Shown: in pieces, positions 14,183-25,394 of the stretch
Layout: every line of letters begins with the position of its first letter
Position numbering within the stretch: position 1 is the first letter of the stretch
Assembly (NCBI GenBank): GCA_033439795.1
Contig: JAUTDP010000002.1
Span: 1,240,001-1,304,000 of the forward strand
DNA: 64,000 nt
From: Sordaria brevicollis
Taxonomy: Eukaryota; Ascomycota; Sordariomycetes; Sordariales; Sordariaceae
Direction: 5' to 3'
Program-made: the position numbers and the translations under genes
The notes under the pieces: generated by a model
What the model saw: the letters and a program-made list of their open reading frames with translations, nothing else
What the model was told of the DNA's origin: nothing
Database searches by the model: none

Positions 14183-17100
14183 ATATATTATACTTTATTA
14201 TTATATTTATAATATATAATTTTCGATTATTTAAACGTATTAGGATTGCTTTATTCGTAAATCGTTAAACCTAATATTTTCTCTTTTTTTTCGATAATTA
14301 GGGTAATTTCCTTCGTCGCGATAATTTCGACCGTTAATTATTTATTAAAGCCGCGTCCCTTTATTTAAGGAATAAAGGTAATTTTCTTTTTATTTAACGG
14401 ATAAAAGTAAGCGCCGCGTCTCTTTTTCTCTCTCTATTTTTAAAATCGTTTCGTAAATTATAAACCTTCTCTCCGCTCGTTAATATTTAGTATAGGTAGT
14501 AATAATAATTTTATACACTTTTTAAAAAGCGACGACGAATTCCCTACGATTTTTCGCTCTTTAAATATTAACGAGCTTCTTATAATAAACGATTTATTTA
14601 TTTACGATATTAATATTTATATTATTACTCTACGCGAATTTTTTATCCTTTAAAGTATTAATAATTTTATTACCGCCGTCGAAGAGGATAAAAATAAAAA
14701 AGCGGTCCCCGAAAATTATTTATTTAGTATTAATATTATCGCTAAATACTCCGCTTTCCGTTCGATTATTATATTTATTACTTGTATTTATATTAAAATT
14801 CTATTTATTATTAAAGATTATTATAAAGAAATATTTATTAACCGTTATATTATTAATAACGTTTAAAATACGTTTAATAACGTAAATTTTAAGTATTATT
14901 AGTTTATCGTTAAGTATTAATCCTTTAAGGTTAATAAATTTATTATTAATAAACGTAATAATACTTTTTACGATATTATTTCGAAATTTATAATTTAATT
15001 TAATACGAATACTACGGATAAGATTATTAATATTAGTACTATATCCGGTTACCGTTAAATTATTAATAACCTTTTTATTTTTATAGGAAAGGAATTTAGC
15101 GGCGCTACTACCCATTACGAGATTTTCGCCGCTTAGCGTTTTTGTATTTAATCTTAATAGAAAATTAATATCCTCTTCTACCCCGATAAAAGTATTAAAA
15201 TTATTAAGATAATTATACTTTTAGGCCCGAAAATCCTATTTAATATTTATAAAGAGCTCTAAATTATTTAGAATAATAAGTTTGAAAATATTTAATATTA
15301 GAAGATTAAAAAGGAATTTATAAATTATTTAGTTAAACGTTTTAAAAATATTAATTTAGTTAATAACGTTAACCGCCGTTTCGAGGAATATTATATAAAG
15401 AATTACCCCTTTATTAAATTTAAATAAAAGTTTATTAATTTTTATAATTTAATCGGTTATAACGACGTTATAAAGGTTTATTACCTTCGTAATAAAATTA
15501 ATAAACGTTTTTATAATAATTTTACTTATTATAACCCCCCGGTTACTAATAATTTCTACGCTTAATTTAATTTATATTATATTATTACTATTAATTTCGA
15601 GGATATTAATTACTATTAGAAAATAATTAATTACGCCTTTAATTTATTTATTATTAATATTACCTTTACTATTAGCTCTAATTCCGCCCTTTATATTAAT
15701 TCCGATAATATTCTTATTAATTAGGGTAATAATAAGATAAATTTAGACGCCGTTAATTTAACCGTATTTATTTATAAAAATATCTTCGATTAATATATAT
15801 ATAAGGGCTTTTACCGCTATTATAATTAGAAGGGTTATATTAACCGTAATTATATTAATTCGATAAATTACGGTAATAAGGGCCGTTAAAATAGTAAAAA
15901 TAAAGGTAATAAAAAGAAAAAGAAATGTAATTAAAGTTAATAAATTAAGGTCTGCGCTATTAATATTATTTTAACCGCTTTTACCGCCCCCGCCGCTCCG
16001 GCCGTTAAAGGTAAAAAGTATTATAACGCTTTAAAAAACGAATAACCTTTATATTTAATTGCGTATAGAGGTTTTAGCGGTTATTATAATTCCTAATTAA
16101 AAAGGATAAAGTTTTAAATTCCTCGGAATTAAAGGGTTTAAAAGAAATATAGATTTAATTTTTAAATAATTTTATTACCCTAAATTTAATATTCCTTTTT
16201 TCCTACGTAATAATCGGTTTATATAAAGATTATTATATTATTTTCGTTAATAATAAATATTCTACGTTCGCTTTTATCGATTATTTTTTTATAATAAAAA
16301 ATAACTTTTTATATTTTAAATTTTAACGCTTAAAAAAGTTAATTTTAACCGATAATATAATTAAAAATATTATTTTTAAAGGGGTAAGAGTTAAGCTCTA
16401 TATTAAATTTTATAATAAAATTATTACCTTTTTAATATATAATATTTCCCCTAAATACCCTATAATTTTAAATTTTTTATAAATATAATTCTATAAACCC
16501 GAAATTAATTACGATGTATATAATATATAATTTAAATATTATTATAATTATTATTTTATTATAAATTTATTTAACGAATTAATTGTAATATTACGCGCTA
16601 TTTTTAATAACGTTATAGTCGCCGTTATTAAAATTTCCCTTAAATTTATTTTAATAATAACCCCCTTTTAAAAGAATACGCTGGTTCCTAAGGCTATTTC
16701 CCCAACCGCGATATAAGAGTTAGCTCCAATAGTTATATTTACGGCCGCTCTTAAGACGAAATTTACTCTTTAAACGAAAAAGCCTATTCCCTAAGAAAAA
16801 TCCGCTCCTTAAATTAACCCCGCTCCCGTTTACGATTTATTTATTCTCGAACCCTCTTAATTTCTTATTCGTTATAATACCGCCCTGTTTAAAATTTTAA
16901 TTATTAATTAGGCTAATATTAAAATTTAAAGTATTTTAAGAATAACCGCTTTCTTCGTTAAAATTAAAAGCCCTATAATTTATAAACCCTATATTAAATT
17001 AAATAATCGGCGTATATTAATTAGTACGCGTTACGAATATAGTCCCCGTTTATTTAAAATAGTAAATAATTTATTAAATTTAAAGGATATTAAAGAATTT

Positions 17101-20100
17101 AACGCTACTACGTTTAATTTCTTATATAAAAGGGATAATTTATAATTTATAATTACGACGTATACGGAATTCGAACGTTTAGCCGCTATTTATGAATTTA
17201 GCGAAATTACCCTAATTGAAGAAATTATTAACGATATTTAAAATAAAGAGGGTAAAAAATATAAAAATATATTATTAAAGAACCTTTATAGTTTTATTAA
17301 AATTATAGCGGGTAACGGCTCCGAAGATAATATTAAAATTACGGTTTTAATAAAATTATTAAATTTAATAGGTAATTTTAATTAAGATACTCCTATATAT
17401 AAAGAAATTATTTATTAAATTATAATAATTAAAATCGCTAAATAAATTAACTTTAATAAAATTACGGAGGAGGATACGAAGAAGTTTTTTAAAAAGAATT
17501 AATAATTAATATTATTAAAAGAGGAAATTATAATTAAAATCCCCGAACGGTATTATAAAAATATTTTAACTTTTTTATTTTAATTAATAAAAGAGGTTTT
17601 ACTTTATTATATTTATAATTATAAAATTAAATTATTATTAAGCGCTAAACCGTTTAACGTTCGTATTCGCCCGATATCCCTTATCGAAACTTCGGTTATT
17701 AAATAATAAATTAATAATAATTTTCGTAAGAATTTTATCCGCCCCTTATAATTAGCCGCGGTTACCTTTATCCTTTTAATTAAAAAACCGGGCGGCGGAG
17801 TCCGAATTTATATAAATTATAGAAGTATTAATAATATTATCCTAAAATCCTATTACCTATTCCCGTTAATTAAAGAAATTCTAAATTCGATTTATAAAAT
17901 AAAGATTTTTATTAAATTAAATGTTATTATTATATTTAATCGAATACGGGTTAAAGAGGGCTATAAATAATTAATTACGTTTATTATTCGTTTTAACTTA
18001 TTTAAATCCTTAATTTATTCGTTTAGCCTTTAAAGCGCGCTAAGCACGTTTTAAAACTATATTAATAATATCCTATATAATATCCTCGATATTTACGTAA
18101 TTGCGTATTTTAATAATATTTTAATTTATTCTAATAATAAAGCGGAATATAAGCAGTATATTAATAAAATTTTAAAACGAATAATTAAAATAAAATTATA
18201 AATCGATATCGATAAGTACGAATTTTATATAATACGTACGAAATATTTAAATTTAATTATTATATTCGGTAATATTGAAATAAATCCCGAGAAAGTCGCC
18301 GCCGTTATAATATAATAGGCTCCCGATTTTAAACGTTCGTTATAACGTTTTTTAAATTTCGTTAATTTCTACCAACGTTTTATAAAATATTTTTCGATTA
18401 TAATAAAATTATTTTATAAATTAATTAAAAAAATAATACCTACAAATTAGAAATAAATAAAGCAATATTAAAATTCTTTCGACGTATTGAAAAGAATTTT
18501 TACGAGTGGATTAATTTTACGTATTTATAATTAATTTAAATTAATTATCGTAGAAATGGACGTTTTAAATTAAGCCTATAGAAGAATTTTATCGTAATAT
18601 AATAATAATAATATTTTATAACCGGTCGCCTATTTTAATTAGAAATATTCCGCTGCCGAATATAAATATAATATTTATAATAAAATATTATTAATTATTA
18701 TTAAAGTATTAGAGGAATAGAAACTGGAGTTCGAAAGAGTATAATAACCGTTTAAAATCCTTATAAATTATCGGAATTTAAAGATATTTATAATTAATAA
18801 ATAATTAACGCCCTACTATATAAAGTGGTTTTAATTTTTATTTCGTTTTAATTTTATAATTAAATACCGACCGGGTTCTTTTTAAATTCGCCCCGACGCC
18901 CTTAATTATAAATTAAAAAATATCCTTAAAAATGTAAATAATAAGCGGCTATTAGTACGTAATAAAATCCTATTAAATAAGAACCTCTTCGTTAATAGCG
19001 CTTTTATTTTAGAGCCGGAGGACGAACTAGACGTAAGAAACTTCGTCGGTTATAAATATAAAGTTTTAAAAAAAATAGAATTAAAAGAATTAATAGGAAT
19101 TAAATATTTATATAAATTAGATATTTTAGACGAAAAATTAATAAATAATTTAGTAATAAAATTTTATAAAAAATTTATTTTTTTATAAAACGTTTTAACC
19201 TACCTATTAAACCCCAACCGTTGTATATAATTAAAAGAAGTACGTAAATAAATAATAAAAATTTCGTTTATAGAATACCGCGTTATTTAAGGACGTATTT
19301 ATTTTAAAAATATTATTATCGTAAATTTTAACAATTCCGCTCTTTATTTATAATTCCTTTAATATATTTATAATTCGCTATTAATAGGGTATTTAAATAG
19401 AGAAAAAATCTTTTATTTATTATTATAATTTTACTTTTAATTAAAGATATATTAATTTATTAAAATATATTATAAGGCGTACTTTTAATATATAAAGATA
19501 AAACCTTTACGATATTCCTTTTACAATTTATTAAAATTATTAACCGTTTTTTTTATATTATAGAAAAATATTTCCGTTAATTATATTACCCTATTAACGC
19601 TTTATTTTCGGAAAGGATAGGAATTTAAATACGTTACGGTAATTATCGATCGGTTAATAAAAATATATTACTTTATCCTTTATAAAATTTTAACGGCGGA
19701 GGAATTAATAGAACGTTTTATTAATAGAATTTATAATTTTTATAATGTATTTAATACTATTATTTCCGACCGTAGTATATAATTTATTTCGACGTTTTAG
19801 AAGACCCTATTTTTAAAATTAAAAGTAAATTTAAAGCCTTCGTCCGCTTTCTACCTATTTATTAATAATTAAACCGAACGTATTAACGTTAAAATAGAAT
19901 GTTACTTAAAGATTTATATTAATTAGGTTTAAAACGATTAAATTAATTAGTTATTAATCGTAGAATTTATAAAAAATAATACCGCTTCTAAAATTATAAG
20001 AATATTTTCCTTCTTTATTAATTATAATTTTAACCCGTATATAAATATCGAACCGGCTACCCCTTACCTTCCCGAATTATTAAAGGCTTAAAAGGCCGAA

Positions 20101-20953
20101 TTCTTTAAAATTTATAAAATAATAGAATAGTTTAAAATTATCCTCGATTTCGTAATAATTAAAGTAAAATAAATATAATAACGTTATAAAAATAATATTA
20201 ATATTAGGAGGTTAAACGCCCCGGTTTATAAACCGGGCGATATAATCCTCCTCGATATTTAAAATTTCGAAATCGGTCGCCCGTATATTAAATTTACTCT
20301 ACTTTTCGAAGGCCCTTTCCCGATCGTTAAAATTAATACTTATTCCGTTATTCTTAAATTATTAATTAATATAAAATACGGATAGATTTTTAATATAAAT
20401 AAAATAAAGCCTTAATTACTAGCGGGGTTATTAAATTAAATATAATAATAGTAAAATATTTATATTAATATAAAGAGGATTATATACCGAATAAATAACG
20501 GCGAGGATTCTTTCGAATAGGATTTCGTAAAAATCGATAAATATAAAAAGGAAAGGGGTTATTAAATATATTATATTATTTAAATTCCCTTTTATAAATT
20601 TAATTAATAATTATATATTAACGTAATAATATATTTAGAAAAGGTTAGGGAATTTTACGAAAAATATCCTAACGCTTTAATATTATTAAATTAAATTAAA
20701 GCCGAGAGGAAGAAGCTTAAGGAGGAAGTACGGAAATTGGAGGAATTAAAAATATTATTGGAAGAGGGAGATTCGTTAGCGGAGAATATAAAAATTCCGG
20801 TTAAAGAATAAAAGGAAGTAAAGAGGAGGTCGCTATAATTAAAAACCGCCGCGGCTATAAAAATTTTTCGAAATATAATAATATATTTAATAAGGATTTC
20901 TATTATTTTATATAATAATAATTAATTATATAGCTTCTTTTAATTAGGGGTAA

Positions 20954-21248
20954 TATTATAAATTTAGTTTAATAACTATATATAATTTAATTATATACTT
21001 ATACTAAAATTATAATTACTATTAAAATAATTATAATTTTATTCGATTAGCCCGCCGCCGCGGTCGTACAACGATACAGTCGCGGTCCCAGTCATATAAC
21101 TACGCGCGCCCTGTACGCGTATAGTTTGTGCGCCGTACCTTTATAAGGGTAGCTACCCGTGTATAACTTCGCTCCCTTTCTTCTTTTCCTTCCTCGTGTA
21201 ATATCGTATATCCTATTCTACCTACCTTGGTCGTGTTTACCCGTGATA
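20954..21248 (+). repeat. Gypsy-2 3' LTR
   Basis: The partner of 13888-14182, with the same 295-nt length. It ends GTGATA, a RIPed form of a CA end. Its left third is saturated with C-to-T and G-to-A changes, while its right two-thirds keep CpA/TpG sites lost from the left LTR. A purine-rich remnant just upstream (about 20940-20952) fits a polypurine tract. Confidence 0.85.
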
Positions 21249-22330
21249 TAACTTTTTACGTTTTACTATTCGAATTAATACCTAAAATAGCTAAAATCGA
21301 TTATTAAACGGCAATATAAAATAACGGAAATAAATATATTACGGAAATAATCCTAAATTCAAAAATTAATAAGAAATACGGATTAATTAAATATTTTATT
21401 AAATAGAAGGGTTATAATTATATAAATAATACTTAAGAACCCCTAAATAATTTCGTTAATTTTAAAAACGAAATTGAGAATTAATATCGATAAAATCCTA
21501 ATCGACTAATTTAAAACGATTAAAGGCTAATTATTCTAAAGAATTAGGAAATAACGTACCCAATTCGTTAAACTACGAATTATCGCTATAAATAATAATA
21601 TTAAAATCCCCTACTACAAGAATACTACCCTTTAATAATTCCTTTTCGTATTCTATTATTCTCTAATTAAATAAAAACTTTTATTTCTTTTATAAATAAT
21701 ATTTTTATTTACGAATCCGTATTAAACGAGATTAAAATTCGTAAATTTATTTCATTAAATAATCTTCTTCGGCTTTTAAACGCTAAATCTCTTAAATTAT
21801 AGAAAATACTAAACCGCGTTAATAACGAAAACCTTATATTACGACTAAAATATTTATATTTATTCCTTATATTAATATTGTTATAAAGACGTTTATAATA
21901 AATATATTCGCTATAAAACTTCGATTTTGTCGGATCTATAATATAAAACCTATTATTCTAAAAATAATTCGAATAAAGTATTTTAAACGATTGACTAAAG
22001 ACTTTAATATAATTAATAAAAACCTTCGAAATAATACTATACTAAAATAATTAACCCGAAATTAATCGGTTAAAAGTAATACGTTTAATAAATATAATAA
22101 TAAATTAAAAAGAATAAAGAAAAGGGAAAATTCACTAATAAATAAAGTTACGTAAATATTATAAAGGATTAAAAAAGTAGGATTTAAAGAAAAGGGAAAT
22201 TAATAGGATAAGTAATTAATTAACGAAATATATTAGGACCTTACCGCCGGAATTAAAAAAGGGATAATTATATAGTAAAATTATATTATAGTATTTAAGG
22301 ATAAAATTATAAGAAAGGGATATTATATTA
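21249..22330 (+). mobile_element. Gypsy-1, right part (chromodomain and tail)
   Basis: Starts with the second TAACT copy. The gypsy-1 frame resumes with a decayed HVSLLEP motif (FYVLLFELIP). A chromodomain follows: ILNSKI at about 21355, then YFIK and KGYNY near 21400, and EPLNNFV near 21440. Sequence after about 21530 is RIPed and unassigned but probably belongs to the same element's 3' end. Confidence 0.75.
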
Positions 22331-22560
22331 TAATCCAATTATATAGTATAAATTCTATAGCTAATTAGAAGAAGGCCGTAGGACGGCGCTATAAGGGCGG
22401 CGCCCCCGGGCGGCTCGAAAGGCCGCAATGCGGCGCCGCCGGAGCGGCGCAGTAATGCGGCCCGCGCTGAAGACTTAATATATAAGAAGGCCTCCCGGCC
22501 TTCGATATAGAGGCTCTTTAGCAAGTAATAGCTTCTACAATCGATTAGTACCTTTTGGCT
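22331..22560. repeat. GC-rich island at the heterochromatin edge (possible LTR end)
   Basis: An abrupt GC-rich patch with many GGCGGCGCC-like inverted units (about 22370-22470), then TATATAAGAAGG and a short hairpin GAAGGCC-TCCC-GGCCTTC at about 22485. It marks the change from RIPed to normal DNA. The TATA-like box and position would suit the 3' LTR of gypsy-1, but I found no matching 5' copy. Confidence 0.4.
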
Positions 22561-22624
22561 ACTACTACTATTATTCTATTGTTCTATCCCAGCGATATAC
22601 TCCTGTGCTTGTAACGGTTCGTCA

Positions 22625-22850
22625 CAATCAGGTAGGAAATCTTGTTTGGTATCGGCGCGGGCGGTTGGTAAGTTGGTTCTGTTGGTGGGCTCCGCGGCTG
22701 CTGGAAGCTGTGTTAGTTGCATATGGTGGTTGTCATTCAGGCTGGGGGACTCATTTCTTTGTCTCAATCGAGAGTCAGGTCAGCGGCTGGATGGATTCAG
22801 TGAAAAGAACTTGACACCAACCAAACAGTCAGATTAGGAAGCAATGTAGC
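22625..22850. repeat. Diverged duplicated segment, copy A
   Basis: Collinear with 31950-32180. Shared islands include GCGGGCGGTTGG, TTGTCATT, the ATTTCTTT/CTTTCTTT region, and AGGTC(A/G)GCGGCT, in the same order and spacing. Not RIPed. It lies upstream of the broken frame at 22833-23306, as copy B lies upstream of the gene at 32362. Confidence 0.65.
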
Positions 22851-23306
22851 CATGGGTTCAGCCACAAAGAGGTCCAGGGGTGGATACGCGAGGACACGAG
22901 CGCGTTGAACCGGTTCAACAGAGGATTCAATGAATCGCTAGAGCGCTACTAACTCACGATCCTTTATCAAAATATCAATAAGATACTCGAGGGGTACAAC
23001 CGTTTAGAACGTGAAGCTCGGTCTCGGTCCTGGTTTGGAAACAAGAGTCAGCCCAATGTGTTCATCAAGAAATGGGCAGATAAGAGAAGGAGGGCTCTTG
23101 GTGATCCGTTTAGAGATACGCCTGAGGTCAACCGCCAATACGAGACTCCGCTGTGTGGCTTTGTTGACATGTACAGTGGGGATGCGAAAAGGGCGTGGAG
23201 GGCTTTGGTGCAGAAACACAACGAGTTTGCAAAGTTGGATAACTTTCTCAAAAATGAACAACTAGTTCTCCAATGGATGGAAGAGAATAAGGAAGAGGGC
23301 ATGTAG
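22833..23306 (+). pseudogene. Broken small-protein gene, one in-frame TAA
   Basis: A single plus-strand frame of 157 sense and nonsense codons reads as charged, plausible protein (...GWIREDTSALNRF...ESLERY, stop, LTILYQNINKIL...KKWADKRRRALGDPF...KRAWRALVQKHNEF...WMEENKEEGM), interrupted once by TAA at 22950-22952. TAC-TAA-CTC could come from TAC-CAA-CTC by a CpA-to-TpA change, the RIP type of substitution. Alternatively CTAAC here is an intron branch site with AAG about 25 nt on as acceptor. No convincing ATG was found. No family is recognised. It lies just after duplicated segment A and next to RIPed DNA. Confidence 0.4.
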
Positions 23307-23904
23307 TTAATGGCATCGAAAGGAATCTGCGAAGATTGATGACGATACGGGACGTTGACTGGTGGCCAAGAATGGATTCGATGAACAACATGATACAAAA
23401 TGAAGTGCAATTATAGGACTTGTGGGCTGAACAGTGAAAATTGGTCTGTTACATGACGAAGAGTTCTTCCACTTCTGGTTCCCGTATTTGCATATCGGGC
23501 TGGACAAAACGTAGTTTTCGTTGTGTACATTAATCAGAATGTCAGCGTTAGACCTTGAGATGCGGACAAAGGGGCCTACACGGCCGGTTGGCGATTGGCT
23601 CTATGCGCCGGTTGGTGATCTATCGAACGTCATTGTTGATTGTACCTCAGTTGAATAACCAACACGAAGAGGAAACACATGGGATCGGTCTCAGTTTTGC
23701 TGCCTCATAGCATCATGTCATGCAGTGATCAACCATTGGAGCCCACCCAAAGATATAACTCCTCCCATGCCCCCGCTGGATGACTACCTTCTTGCTGCTC
23801 GTCATAACAGTTCGCATCACCGATCCCGCTACTGTCAACACTTCGATACTTTTCTACCAGAATAAGCCAAAAGTTACAAGAATCACAAGCCTCATCATCC
23901 CAAG
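23307..23904. other. Intergenic, no gene seen
   Basis: Normal base composition. Short frames on both strands lack coding character. The last ~150 nt are the presumed promoter and 5' UTR of the gene at 23905. Confidence 0.5.
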
Positions 23905-24786
23905 ATGTCAGCATCAACAGCACAACAGACCCAGCCGTCCACTGCCAGCGATATCCTACAGTCAAGCCCGGCCACTCGCGAGCAATTTGACGAGCTCAAG
24001 AAGATCCACCACTACAAGCTCGCGGCGCTCCGGGACGTCTTTCGTATAACAACGAATTCACCAAATCTCAACCAGGAAGAGCGAGACAATCATGACGCCG
24101 AAATTTATCGGTGTGGCTTAAGACAACGAGAAACTCTCGGACCCGCTCTCAATAGGCTGCACAGCTTCAGCGATGACGAGTTGGCGCTTGCAAAGCCTTT
24201 CAAGGAGTTTCAGCAGACCTACACGTATGAACGGGCCAGCGAAGTCATTGCCAGATCTTGGGAATGGTTCCACGATTTGAAGAACAAGCATTGGGGCACA
24301 GGCGACTTTCCACCGGGTTGTGACCAAACCCCGGACCCGAATAAGCCCCCCACGATCAAACCTGAGCCCGATTTTAAGCCTAAATTTATTGACGGCAAAC
24401 CGTATAGAAAAGTGGCGCCGGGGGAGGAAATGGAGGCACACCACGCGTGGCTCCTGCAGCTGTTTGAGGAGATGTACCGCACTGTCAATGATGACGCTCA
24501 TGTATTATGGGACGATGAACGCGGGGGATACACCGCGGAACAAAGCGCGTTGATCGACAAGATTGAGGCCTATCGGAAGGAGACAATGGAATTACTCGGA
24601 TTCGAAGTTATTACACTTCCTGAGCTCAACGCCGAAAAGCGAAAAGAGGAATTGAAGAGGTTCAGCTCCAAGTACACTGATGCCGAGGGCGAGGCTCTGG
24701 TGGAGGCCCAAAAGGAAAAGCTGGCAGAGTTTAGAGAGGGGCTTGGGCTTAAACCCTTGATAAATTGCAAACCTAAGAGGGAATAA
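23905..24786 (+). CDS. Hypothetical charged protein, 293 aa
   Basis: One uninterrupted exon starting MSASTAQQTQ and ending KPKRE. The protein is hydrophilic, rich in Glu, Lys and aromatic residues, with predicted helical stretches such as EQFDELKKIHHYKLAALRD (about 27-45) and AEGEALVEAQKEKLAEFREG (about 260-280). A Pro-rich segment lies at about 135-160 (DFPPG...PDPNKPPTIKPEP). There is no signal peptide, membrane segment or recognisable domain. The ATG is preceded by CAAG, in a context very like the gene at 32362 (CAAGATGTCA in both). It sits in the small non-RIPed pocket between two dead LINE/gypsy blocks with 31319 and 32362, and may belong to the same loosely related family. Function unknown. 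Confidence 0.7.
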   Translation: MSASTAQQTQPSTASDILQSSPATREQFDELKKIHHYKLAALRDVFRITTNSPNLNQEERDNHDAEIYRCGLRQRETLGPALNRLHSFSDDELALAKPFKEFQQTYTYERASEVIARSWEWFHDLKNKHWGTGDFPPGCDQTPDPNKPPTIKPEPDFKPKFIDGKPYRKVAPGEEMEAHHAWLLQLFEEMYRTVNDDAHVLWDDERGGYTAEQSALIDKIEAYRKETMELLGFEVITLPELNAEKRKEELKRFSSKYTDAEGEALVEAQKEKLAEFREGLGLKPLINCKPKRE

Positions 24787-25394
24787 GGCCTGTTGCGAAT
24801 CAATTGGGGACGACTCGTACAAACTGTGTAACTTTAAATATGGTAGTGTCCGAAACTCTGAGGGGAGTTGAAGGAGTTGTAGTGATTTTGTGGCTACATA
24901 GAGGATTCATGGGCAATAGCATCAAGCCAGCGAGTAAATAGGAACGTTCCATGCCAGTGGCGTGAGCTGGCCTATTATTGGTCTATCGGCTTATCGTTAC
25001 TTTTATTAGTGCAACTGTTAGCCGAATATCCTCACTAAAGAACTCCTGCCACTGAGCGCACAAGCCAAACCAGAAATTTGGTCCAGTCTTGCGTGACTCT
25101 CTCTATTCTATCACCTTGACGTCTCTTCATAATCGCATTGTTTTCTCCCACTCTCCATCAATTATGTCCTCGGCTGGCCTTAGGGTTCAAATCTTGAAGT
25201 TGAATCTCGTACCTTTAGTGTTTGCCTTGGTTCAACGCTGTGGGCATTCCTTAAGACTCGAACAGTGTGCTCCAGCGCTAGACATGCAACGGTGCAACTC
25301 AACCGAGGAAACAGGCGCTATTAGCGCGCTATCGGGAAGCGCTTGAGCCACGCCGCATCGCAAGATAACGAAACATCTGAATCAACGATACACC
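24787..25394. other. Intergenic, no gene seen
   Basis: Normal composition. A short plus-strand frame at about 25164-25346 has no supporting features. The stretch ends where LINE-2 begins. Confidence 0.45.

Larger units (their letters stand above)
13888..21248 (+). mobile_element. Gypsy-2, full-length RIPed Ty3/gypsy retrotransposon
   Basis: A 7361-bp element with paired 295-nt LTRs and a 5-bp target duplication. Gag spans about 14500-15950, with a decayed zinc knuckle near 15800-15860 (FYRYYN..GYINRNY). Reverse transcriptase spans about 17700-18200, with PGGGVRIYINYRSINNI, FIKLNVI and the YLDD box as YFNNILIYSN. An RNase H region lies near 18300-18830. Integrase lies at about 19540-20050, and a downstream C-terminal region reaches 20450. 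Stops occur throughout. It is nested inside gypsy-1, so it inserted later than that element. Confidence 0.85.

Noticed and set aside
14801..15115. Open minus-strand frame of 104 codons
   Set aside because: It lies antisense to gypsy-2 gag, has Asn/Ile/Lys bias expected from AT-rich DNA, and no domain.
1..22330. Possible CRISPR array or tandem satellite in the AT-rich block
   Set aside because: No regular repeat-spacer pattern; the periodic look comes from the low-complexity RIPed composition.
25089..25346. 85-codon plus-strand frame upstream of LINE-2
   Set aside because: The frame is short and shows no domain or conservation signal; probably chance.
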